Assembly: GCF_003123685.1 (NCBI RefSeq)
Contig: NZ_QCYJ01000084.1
Span: 248,001-312,000 of the forward strand
Direction of reading: 5' to 3'
DNA length: 64,000 nucleotides
From: Nocardia aurea
Lineage (GTDB): Bacteria > Actinomycetota > Actinomycetes > Mycobacteriales > Mycobacteriaceae
Notes under the pieces: model-generated
Databases searched by the model: none
What the model was told of the DNA's origin: nothing
The model's input: the letters and a program-made list of their open reading frames with translations, nothing else
Program-made: the position numbers and the translations under genes
Part shown: in pieces, positions 9,303 through 16,562 of the stretch
How positions within the stretch are numbered: position 1 is the stretch's first letter
How the letters are laid out: each line of letters opens with the position of its first letter

Positions 9303-9518
9303 TCAGCGGCGCCAGTCGTCGTGATCGTCGTCCTCTTCCCAACGGGAGGAGGACGCGTCAGCATCGTGCTCATCGGACAGGACCCGACCACCACTCAACG
9401 GGGAGGTGGGGCTACCCGAAAGCTCGCGCTGAAGGCTCTGGAAGTCGGTCGGCGCAGAGCTGTATTTCAGCTCGCGTGCGACCTTGGTCTGCTTTGCCTT
9501 AGCCCGGCCACGGCCCAT
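9303..9518 (-). CDS. DUF3073 family small acidic-tailed protein
   Basis: Encodes 71 aa. The basic N terminus MGRGRAKAKQTKVARELKY is diagnostic for the actinobacterial DUF3073 family. The C terminus is strongly acidic (EEDDDHDDW), so the protein is highly polar and probably cytoplasmic. Its function is not known. The position just downstream of purM and on the opposite strand matches M. tuberculosis Rv0810c. It is single-gene with its own 18-bp terminator hairpin. Confidence 0.92.
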   Translation of the reverse strand: MGRGRAKAKQTKVARELKYSSAPTDFQSLQRELSGSPTSPLSGGRVLSDEHDADASSSRWEEDDDHDDWRR

Positions 9519-9689
9519 GGCTGACCCCCTCGCGTCACTGCGGGGCGGCCTGGGGTTTGTTGGCGGCCCCGTTCGAATTAATACTCTTCCTGACAGACAC
9601 TTTAGCGTGTGTCAGGCGGTCGCGCTTCCAGGAGTGGGGGAAGAACTCCGGAAGGGCCGTCGTTTGCCAGGTTGTCGCCGTCGCGCGCG

Positions 9690-10640
9690 CTACTCGATGA
9701 CACCGGGAATGGCCCGGATCACACCGACTCTCGCCCCGCCACCGAGTACCGCGGTGGCCGCCAGAACGGCATGCTCATCGGTCCACTCGATTCCCATCCG
9801 ATGCAGAATCGCCAGCGTCAGGGGCATTCGGGCCCGATCGTGACCGTCATCGATCTTGTACGCGAAGGCCCTTCCATCCGGGAGCGCGCCCGCGTGCACG
9901 CCGTCCGCCCCGATCTTGCAGAACAGTTCCGGGGTCGCGCGCATGGCCAGCAAATCCGGTCCGTTGGTGCCCGAAATCACTCGGGGATTCGCCCGGATCG
10001 CCTCGGCGACGCGGCGTTGCGGCGATCCCGGGTCGGCGGTGGCCATCGCGGCGAAGGCGCGGGCCAGGTTCACCAGGGAAACCGGGATGATCGGAAGCCC
10101 GCACCCGTCGATGCCGAGATCGGTCTCGGGTTCGCCGGTCAGGTCGATGACGGTGGCGATCACGGCCTGCTGGAGCGGATGCTTCTCTTCGAGGTAGCCC
10201 GTGGTGGGCCAGCCGTTGATCGCGCAGGTGGCGAGCATGGCGGCGTGTTTGCCCGAGCAGTTCATGAAAATCGGTCGCGGTGGTCCGGCCATGGCCTCGG
10301 CGCGGGCCCGCTCCTCGAACGGATAGTCGGGCGGGCATTCCAGGGCCGACTCGTCGAATCCGAACCGGTCGAGCAGTCGCCGCACCAGCGCGATGTGGTC
10401 GGTCTCGCCGAAATGCGAGGCCGTCGCGATCGCCAGCTCCGCGTCGTCGACCGGGTCGAAACCGTTGCGCAACAGGGTGACCGCCTGCATCGGTTTATTG
10501 GTCGAGCGGGGGAAGATCGGCACGTGCACCTCGCCGAGCGCGTGCGTCGGCTCGCCCTCGGCGTCGAGGACGATCACCGAACCGCTGTGCACGCATTCCC
10601 GGAATCCGGAGCGGACCACCTCGACGAGTTCGACGCCCAT
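9690..10640 (-). CDS. Asparaginase II family protein
   Basis: Encodes 316 aa starting MGVELVEVVRSGF, which with the following STNKPMQAV motif is characteristic of the Asparaginase_II family (distinct from the E. coli AnsA/AnsB enzymes). Members are thought to deamidate L-asparagine to aspartate and ammonia. The conserved NCSGKHAAM segment is present near residues 125-135. Its ATG shares one base with the stop codon of the MOSC gene (TGATG), so the two genes form a coupled pair. No signal peptide is seen, so it should be cytosolic. Catalytic activity has been shown for few family members, so the substrate is tentative. Confidence 0.85.
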   Translation of the reverse strand: MGVELVEVVRSGFRECVHSGSVIVLDAEGEPTHALGEVHVPIFPRSTNKPMQAVTLLRNGFDPVDDAELAIATASHFGETDHIALVRRLLDRFGFDESALECPPDYPFEERARAEAMAGPPRPIFMNCSGKHAAMLATCAINGWPTTGYLEEKHPLQQAVIATVIDLTGEPETDLGIDGCGLPIIPVSLVNLARAFAAMATADPGSPQRRVAEAIRANPRVISGTNGPDLLAMRATPELFCKIGADGVHAGALPDGRAFAYKIDDGHDRARMPLTLAILHRMGIEWTDEHAVLAATAVLGGGARVGVIRAIPGVIE

Positions 10641-11350
10641 CAGCTCGCTCCCGTCGTCAACTGCCCGGCGTGCTCCTGCTCGGCGCGTTGGGCCCGCGCG
10701 CGTTCGGCGTTCGCGTGGCGGCGGGCGTGGCGTTCGATCTGCATCCGCACGTCGTCGGAGATCGTCGGCTCCTCGGCGGACAGGGTGGCGAGCAGGCCCA
10801 TATCCGTGCCGTTGAACAGGTCGCGGACGGTGATGCCGTGTCGCGGGGTGTGGACGACGACCACCGGATCGTCGGCGCCGATCGTCCCCTTGCGCAGAAC
10901 CCGGAGATAGGCCCCGGTGTCGCTGCGCAGGGTGAACCGTTTGACCCAGTGCTCCTCGCCGGACCAGTGCCCGAAGGTGGCGCACGGAACGCGCGGCGCG
11001 CTGACCTCGAGCAGGGTTTCGCCGATCGCCCAGCGCGCGCCGAGTACCGCGTCGCTGACCGCGAGCCCGTCGATGCGCAGGTTCTCGCCGAACCAGCCCG
11101 CGGGCAGTTCGCGTCCGAGTTCCTCGCCCCAGCGTCGCGCGTCCTGTTCGGAGTAGGCGTACACCGCTTGGTTCAGGCCACCGTGATGTTCGGTATCACA
11201 CACGTGATCGCCTTCGAGCCCGAGCGCGCGTACCTCGACCCGGCCCGTTCGCGGGCGTTTGTCGATCGCGGTACGGCCGATTCGGGTCGGCATCGCGAGT
11301 TCGGCGTGCACGGTGCACACCGCCAGCACGCGGGGGATTTCATCGGACAT
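10640..11350 (-). CDS. MOSC domain protein
   Basis: Encodes 236 aa from the ATG at 11348-11350; a longer in-frame reading to 11410 is less likely. The MOSC (molybdenum cofactor sulfurase C-terminal) domain fills residues 20-165, with GLEGDHVCDTEHHGG and the conserved cysteine in PRVPCATFGHW. It resembles the YiiM group, which uses molybdenum cofactor to reduce N-hydroxylated bases or handle sulfur. The C-terminal 60 residues are charged and helical. It is the first gene of a two-gene unit with the asparaginase. Cofactor binding is inferred from family. Confidence 0.85.
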   Translation of the reverse strand: MSDEIPRVLAVCTVHAELAMPTRIGRTAIDKRPRTGRVEVRALGLEGDHVCDTEHHGGLNQAVYAYSEQDARRWGEELGRELPAGWFGENLRIDGLAVSDAVLGARWAIGETLLEVSAPRVPCATFGHWSGEEHWVKRFTLRSDTGAYLRVLRKGTIGADDPVVVVHTPRHGITVRDLFNGTDMGLLATLSAEEPTISDDVRMQIERHARRHANAERARAQRAEQEHAGQLTTGAS

Positions 11351-11431
11351 CGGCCTGGACCCTCTCCTCACACGATCGCCGAAGGGGATGCCGGGCCCCC
11401 TCGGCGCCACTGTCGCGGCGCACCGAGGGGT

Positions 11432-12556
11432 TCATCGCCCGCGTAGCCGGTCGATGGCGAGTCTGCCCGCCTGCGGGGTGTCGTCGTCGGGTACCGAATC
11501 CGGATCGATCGCCGCGGCCGCCGAACCCACCGTGAGCGGGGTGTCGGCGGGAATGCTCCGCTTGACCAGGGCCAAGGCGATCGGACCGAATTCGTAGTGG
11601 TCGATGACGGTGCCGACACGGCCGATGGTCCTGCCGCCCGCGGTGACGTCGTCGCCCGCGGCCGGGCGCTCGTCCGCCGAACCGTCCAGGTGCAGGAGTA
11701 CGAGGTTGCGCGGTGGTTTGCCGAGGTTGTGTACCCGGGCCACCGTCTCCTGGCCCCGGTAGCAGCCCTTGTCCAGGTGGACCGCGCCGAATTCGGTGAC
11801 GCCGCCGATCCAGCGCGCCTCGTGCGGAATGGTGCGTTCGTCGGTGTCCAGGCCGATCCTGGGCCGGACGGCCGCGACGCGCAGCGCTTCGAAGGCCCAC
11901 ATGCCCGCCGGTTCGGCGCCCGCCTCCGTCAGCCGCGACCACCAGGCCGCGAGCCGTTCGCGCGGGACGATCAGATCGAAGGAGTCGGCGCTCGGCCACG
12001 GCATCCGGCGCAGGAAGCCGCCGCCCTCGAGCGGCACGGCCTCGTAGACGCCGGGCAGTTCGTCCAGGCCGAGCGTTTCGGTCAGCGCCGTTACCCGGGG
12101 GCCGAGCAGGCTCAGCATCGCGTGATCGCTCGCCTCGGCCGGTTTCGCGTCGGCCCAGAAAACCATTTTGCTCAGGAAGGACAGCAGTTCGGGGCCGCGG
12201 TCGGCCTCGGTGTCGATCCACACCGTCGCGTCGAGATCGGTGAGCACGAAATGGTGCAGTACCCGGCCGTTGAGATCGAGATCCAGATTCTCCGCGGACT
12301 GCCGGTCGCCGAGATTCGCGACGTGCTGGCTGGTGATCGTGTGCAACCAGCTGAGCCGTTCGGCGCCGGTGATGTTCAGGACGAAGCGATGCGACCGATC
12401 CACGATCGCGACCCGCTCGGCGGCGGCCTTCTGCTCCCCGAACGGATCACCGTAATGCCACGCGACCGCGGCATCGGGCGAACCGGGCGTACCCGGGACA
12501 GCGCCCGAGACGGAAAGGATGGGGCTGGGCACGACATCCACCGACACATCAACCAC
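11432..12556 (-). CDS. ygfZ: Folate-binding YgfZ/GcvT-like protein
   Basis: Encodes about 374 aa if the GTG at 12554-12556 is used; GTG codons a few residues later are also possible. The fold is that of the T-protein of glycine cleavage, and the YgfZ signature KGCYRGQE is present near residue 265. YgfZ proteins bind tetrahydrofolate and support assembly or repair of iron-sulfur clusters, mainly in MiaB-type enzymes. The gene is divergent from the pabC-like lyase, which makes the p-aminobenzoate part of folate, so the pairing is metabolically coherent. The same divergent arrangement is seen in M. tuberculosis Rv0811c-Rv0812. Confidence 0.9.
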   Translation of the reverse strand: MVDVSVDVVPSPILSVSGAVPGTPGSPDAAVAWHYGDPFGEQKAAAERVAIVDRSHRFVLNITGAERLSWLHTITSQHVANLGDRQSAENLDLDLNGRVLHHFVLTDLDATVWIDTEADRGPELLSFLSKMVFWADAKPAEASDHAMLSLLGPRVTALTETLGLDELPGVYEAVPLEGGGFLRRMPWPSADSFDLIVPRERLAAWWSRLTEAGAEPAGMWAFEALRVAAVRPRIGLDTDERTIPHEARWIGGVTEFGAVHLDKGCYRGQETVARVHNLGKPPRNLVLLHLDGSADERPAAGDDVTAGGRTIGRVGTVIDHYEFGPIALALVKRSIPADTPLTVGSAAAAIDPDSVPDDDTPQAGRLAIDRLRGR

Positions 12557-12829
12557 TGTAGGCGTCCGCGGGTCGGTCCGCTGAGAAGCCCCTCCCGCAT
12601 CCGGTGAGCAAACGACACGGCGGCAGCTCGCCGACGCGTTCGGGATGTCGCGCGTGTCGCGTGGTCCCCGTGACGCTCGGCGCGTATCAGCCACGCCGCC
12701 CGTGGATTTCGTGTGATCAGGGTGACGCCAGGGACATCTGGGGATCGAAACGCCGCGCTCGGGGCGAATAACCGGATGACCTCGTCCCGCTTGAAGACGT
12801 GGGGAGCCTCACTGGCCTACGCTCATCGC

Positions 12830-13750
12830 ATGGTAGATCGGGTTCTTGTCACACTCGACGGCGTGGTCCGAGATGCGGACGCGCCGTTACTGTTTGCCGA
12901 CGATATCGGGGTGCTGCGCGGCGACGGCGTTTTCGAGACGGTGCTGGTGCGCGGCGGGTCCGCCTGCGCGATCGAATTCCACCTCGGAAGACTGCGCCGT
13001 TCGGTCCAGGCGCTGGACCTACCCGAACCCGAACTCAGCCGTTGGCGCGAGGCGGTGGAGATCGCGGCCAAGGAGTGGGGCTCCGATCGCGAGGGCATGA
13101 TGCGACTGGTGCTCACCCGCGGTCGTGACACCGAATTCTCCGGCGGGCGCTCGAGCGTCACCTCCGGGGATCTCGCCGCCGCGGTGCCCGTCCCCACCTC
13201 CTACGTGCTCGTCCTTCCGGTGCCGGAGCGGGTGGAGCAGGCGAGGGCCGATGGCGTCAAGGTCGTCAGCCTGTCGCGCGGCATCTCGATCGATCTCGCC
13301 CAAGCCGCGCCGTGGCAGTTGCTCGGCGCGAAAACCCTGTCCTACGCGACGAATATGGCCGCGCTGCGTTTCGCGCACCGCATGGGCGCCGACGATGTGA
13401 TCTTCACCAGCACCGAGAACCGGGTGCTCGAGGGTCCGCGTTCGACGGTGGTGATCGCGCGGGACAAGACCCTGATCACCCCGCCCGCCAAGAACGGTGT
13501 GCTGCCCGGCGTCACCCAGCGCGCGCTGTACATCGAAGCGGAGAAGGCGGGGTGGGAATGCAAATACAGCCAGTTGTTCACCGCCGATCTGCTCACCTGC
13601 GACAGCATCTGGATGCTGTCGAGTATCACCCTGGCGGCGCGGGTCAATTCGCTCGACGGGCTGCGGATGATGGCGCCGGACAACGCGCAGGAGATCATCG
13701 AACTGGTCGACAGGGCGGTCGAGCGCGCGGGCGCCATCGGCGACTGGTGA
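12830..13750 (+). CDS. pabC: Aminodeoxychorismate lyase (class IV aminotransferase fold)
   Basis: Encodes 306 aa from the ATG at 12830. The sequence TACGCT ends 6 nt before this ATG, so the transcript is probably leaderless; longer in-frame readings are unlikely. The fold is PLP-dependent class IV: the catalytic lysine is in GAKTLSYATNM, and the cofactor phosphate loop is near NGVLPGVTQRAL. PabC converts 4-amino-4-deoxychorismate to p-aminobenzoate and pyruvate for folate synthesis. Branched-chain or D-amino-acid aminotransferase activity is the alternative for this fold. It is divergent from ygfZ, and 166 bp separate its stop from the cyd leader ORF. Confidence 0.88.
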   Translation: MVDRVLVTLDGVVRDADAPLLFADDIGVLRGDGVFETVLVRGGSACAIEFHLGRLRRSVQALDLPEPELSRWREAVEIAAKEWGSDREGMMRLVLTRGRDTEFSGGRSSVTSGDLAAAVPVPTSYVLVLPVPERVEQARADGVKVVSLSRGISIDLAQAAPWQLLGAKTLSYATNMAALRFAHRMGADDVIFTSTENRVLEGPRSTVVIARDKTLITPPAKNGVLPGVTQRALYIEAEKAGWECKYSQLFTADLLTCDSIWMLSSITLAARVNSLDGLRMMAPDNAQEIIELVDRAVERAGAIGDW

Positions 13751-13853
13751 ACCCGAGGTGCGGGCGAGCCTCGGTTCGGCACCTGGAACGGGGCTTACGC
13801 GCGGTGTGGGCGGCGACACGGTCGATCGGTGGCGTGTCGTGAGTTGAACCACG

Positions 13854-13881
13854 TTGCGGCGTCATTCCTCCGGCCTATGAT
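13854..13881 (+). promoter_or_regulatory. Predicted cyd operon promoter
   Basis: TTGCGG (13854-13859), a 16-bp spacer and TATGAT (13876-13881) form a good vegetative-type promoter. Transcription should start near 13887-13889, about 30 nt before the leader ORF. Confidence 0.65.
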
Positions 13882-13883
13882 TA

Positions 13884-13899
13884 CTACGTCATGTCGTAG
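13884..13899 (+). promoter_or_regulatory. Operator-like palindrome at the cyd transcription start
   Basis: CTACGTCATGTCGTAG differs at one base from the perfect 16-bp palindrome CTACGACATGTCGTAG and sits directly on the predicted start site. The TACnACA/TGTnGTA shape resembles operators of BlaI/CopY-type winged-helix repressors. That identity is inference; no such regulator gene is in the window. Confidence 0.55.
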
Positions 13900-13916
13900 A
13901 TCGCCAGGAGGGTCGT

Positions 13917-13994
13917 ATGAGCGAACGCAATCAGCGAATGTGCCCACGTCCGATACCTGTGCTCGATCCGAGTGACAGCGAGGCGGGCGCATGA
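13917..13994 (+). CDS. 25-codon leader ORF coupled to cydA
   Basis: The ORF begins MSERNQRMCPRPIPVL and ends in EAGA, and has an excellent ribosome site (AGGAGGG, 13907-13913) 3 nt before its ATG. Its stop overlaps the cydA ATG by 2-3 bases (ATGA). cydA itself has no ribosome site, so cydA translation probably depends on ribosomes finishing this ORF. No run of a single amino acid is present, so it does not look like a classical amino-acid attenuator. Confidence 0.6.
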   Translation: MSERNQRMCPRPIPVLDPSDSEAGA

Positions 13995-15490
13995 GCGTCC
14001 TCGATCTCTCGCGGTGGCAATTCGGTATCACCACCGTCTATCACTTCATCCTGGTTCCCCTCACCATCGGACTCGCGCCGTTGGTCGCGGCCATGCAGAC
14101 CGCGTGGGTCGTCACCGGCAAGGACCACTGGTACCGGCTGACCAAATTCTTCGGCAAACTCTTCCTGATCAATTTCGCCCTCGGTGTCGCGACGGGCATC
14201 GTGCAGGAATTCCAGTTCGGGATGAACTGGAGCGAGTACTCCCGCTTCGTCGGCGACGTCTTCGGAGCACCGCTGGCGCTGGAGGCCCTCGTCGCCTTCT
14301 TCCTCGAATCGACCTTCCTCGGCCTGTGGATATTCGGCTGGACCCGACTGCCGAAACTGCTGCACCTGGCGGCCATCTGGATGGTCGCGATCGGCGTGAA
14401 CGCCTCGGCCTACTTCATCGTCGCCGCCAACTCGTTCATGCAGCATCCGGTCGGCGCGCGGTACAACCCGGAACGCGGACGCGCCGAACTCACCAGCATC
14501 TGGGAAGTTCTCACCAACAACACCACCCTCGCGGCGTTCCCCCATGTCGTCGCGGGAGCGTTCCTCACCGCGGGCACCTTCGTCGCGGGCATCGCCGGGT
14601 GGTGGATGGTGCGCAACGCGCGCAGCGGCGACCAGACGCGTATCGCCGAGGCCCGCACGATGTGGCGTTCGGGCGGGCGCGTGGGCATGTGGGTGATCGT
14701 GGTGTCGGGTGTCGCGCTGTTCTTCACCGGCGATATCCAGGGCAAGCTGATGTTCGAACAGCAGCCGATGAAGATGGCCTCGGCGGAATCGTTGTGCCAC
14801 ACCGCGACCGATCCCGATTTCTCCGTGCTGACGGTGGGCACGCACAACAACTGCGACAGCGTCACCCACGTCATCGAAGTCCCGTACGTGCTGCCCTATC
14901 TCGCCGAAGGGAAATTCAGCGGCGTCACCCTCGAGGGCGTCCAGGATCTCCAGCAGGCCTACGTCGAGAAATTCGGGCCCGGCGACTATCGGCCGAATCT
15001 GTTCGTCACCTACTGGTCGTTCCGCGCCATGATCGGACTGTCCGCGGGCGCGATCCTGCTGTGGCTGGTCGGCATGTGGCTGACCAGGGGCGGACGGATC
15101 ACCGACAAACGCTGGTACTCGTGGCTGTGCCTGATCGCCATCCCGACGCCGTTCCTGGCCAACAGCGCGGGCTGGATCTTCACCGAGATGGGCCGTCAGC
15201 CCTGGGTGGTCGTCCCGAATCCGACCGGCGACCAGAATCTGCGGCTGATGGTGCAGGACGGCGTCTCCGATCACGCGGCGGGCACCGTCATCACCTCGCT
15301 GGTGGTTTTCACGCTGCTCTACGGCGCGCTCGCGGTGGTGTGGTTCTACCTCATGCGCCGCTACGTGATCGCGGGCCCCGAACAAGCGCCGAGTGCCGTC
15401 CCACCGGGCGGACCCGACGACCCCGACGACACTCCCGGCAGCGATCGCGCGGAAGAGCCTGCCGTCGAACAGCTTTCGTTCGCCTACTGA
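13991..15490 (+). CDS. cydA: Cytochrome bd ubiquinol/menaquinol oxidase subunit I
   Basis: Encodes 499 aa with nine or so hydrophobic helices. CydA carries haems b558, b595 and d and the quinol site of the bd oxidase, which reduces oxygen to water at high affinity. His18 (VYHF) matches the haem ligand His19 of E. coli, and the invariant GRQPW motif is present in EMGRQPWVV. The Q-loop is short, as in Gram-positive bd enzymes. It is the first main gene of cydABDC, translationally coupled to a 25-codon leader ORF. The oxidase should use menaquinol in this lineage and help survival under low oxygen or nitric oxide. Confidence 0.98.
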   Translation: MSVLDLSRWQFGITTVYHFILVPLTIGLAPLVAAMQTAWVVTGKDHWYRLTKFFGKLFLINFALGVATGIVQEFQFGMNWSEYSRFVGDVFGAPLALEALVAFFLESTFLGLWIFGWTRLPKLLHLAAIWMVAIGVNASAYFIVAANSFMQHPVGARYNPERGRAELTSIWEVLTNNTTLAAFPHVVAGAFLTAGTFVAGIAGWWMVRNARSGDQTRIAEARTMWRSGGRVGMWVIVVSGVALFFTGDIQGKLMFEQQPMKMASAESLCHTATDPDFSVLTVGTHNNCDSVTHVIEVPYVLPYLAEGKFSGVTLEGVQDLQQAYVEKFGPGDYRPNLFVTYWSFRAMIGLSAGAILLWLVGMWLTRGGRITDKRWYSWLCLIAIPTPFLANSAGWIFTEMGRQPWVVVPNPTGDQNLRLMVQDGVSDHAAGTVITSLVVFTLLYGALAVVWFYLMRRYVIAGPEQAPSAVPPGGPDDPDDTPGSDRAEEPAVEQLSFAY

Positions 15491-15524
15491 TGCCGACCAC
15501 CGGCCATCGTCCCAGGAGTCGATG

Positions 15525-16559
15525 ATGAATCTGCAAGAGTTCTGGTTTCTGCTGATCGGCGTGCTGTTCACCGGTTACTTCGTGCTGGAGGGTTTCGACT
15601 TCGGCGTCGGCATGCTGATGCCCGTCCTCGGGAAGGGCAGCGACGCCAGGCGGCGCGTGGTCCTCAACACCATCGGACCGGTGTGGGACGGCAACGAAGT
15701 GTGGTTGCTCACCGCGGGCGGAGCGATGTTCGCGGCCTTCCCCGAGTGGTACGCGAGCCTGTTCTCCGGCTTCTACCTCGCACTGCTGCTCGTGCTCGTC
15801 GCGCTGATCGTGCGGGTCTGCGCCATCGAATATCGCAGCAAGATCGACGACCCGCGCTGGCGCGGCTGGTGCGACGCCGGCATCGGAATCGGTTCCTGGG
15901 TACCGGCGTTGGCGTGGGGCTGGATCTTCGGCAACGTGGTGCACGGGGTACCGCTGGAAGCGGACAAGAACATCGGCGGATCGGTCGGTGACCTGTTCGG
16001 TCCCTACGCTTTGCTCGGCGGCCTGACCACCGGACTGCTGTTCGCGCTGCACGGGGCGATCTTCATCAACCTCAAGACCGGCGGCGACGTGCGCGCCGAT
16101 TCGCTGCGGATCGCGCGTCTACTCTTGGTGCCGACCGCGGTGGTCGTCGCCGCCTTCGGTATCTGGACCCAACTCGCGCACGGCACCGGCTGGACCTGGA
16201 TTCCGTTGGCGGCGGCCGTCATCGGGCTTGTCGTCGCCGCGGTCTCGGTACTTGCCGGACGCGACGGCTGGGCCTTCACCGGCACCACCGTCACCATCGC
16301 CGCCGCCACCGTCCTGCTGTTCGGCTCGCTGTTCCCGAACGTGCTGCCCTCCACCATCAGCGACGCCTTCAGCCTCACCGTCGACAACGCCTCGTCGACG
16401 CCGTACACCCTGAAGGTGATGAGCTGGGCCGCGGTCATCGTCACCCCGGTGGTGCTGGGCTATCAGGGCTGGACGTACTGGGTGTTCCGCAAACGCATCA
16501 CCGTCGAACAGATCCCGGCCCCCATCGGCCTGCCGCTGGGGCGGGGCGCGGACGGTTAG
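15525..16559 (+). CDS. cydB: Cytochrome bd oxidase subunit II
   Basis: Encodes 344 aa; the ATG at 15525 has AGGAG at 15514-15518, and an adjacent ATG at 15522 is too close. CydB has eight predicted membrane helices and packs against CydA. The family motifs GFDFGVG (near residue 25) and VWDGNEVWL (near residue 58) are intact. It begins 34 nt after the cydA stop and is followed directly by cydD, with only 3 nt between, so all four cyd genes should be one transcript. Nothing suggests a defect. Confidence 0.97.
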   Translation: MNLQEFWFLLIGVLFTGYFVLEGFDFGVGMLMPVLGKGSDARRRVVLNTIGPVWDGNEVWLLTAGGAMFAAFPEWYASLFSGFYLALLLVLVALIVRVCAIEYRSKIDDPRWRGWCDAGIGIGSWVPALAWGWIFGNVVHGVPLEADKNIGGSVGDLFGPYALLGGLTTGLLFALHGAIFINLKTGGDVRADSLRIARLLLVPTAVVVAAFGIWTQLAHGTGWTWIPLAAAVIGLVVAAVSVLAGRDGWAFTGTTVTIAAATVLLFGSLFPNVLPSTISDAFSLTVDNASSTPYTLKVMSWAAVIVTPVVLGYQGWTYWVFRKRITVEQIPAPIGLPLGRGADG

Positions 16560-16562
16560 GCC

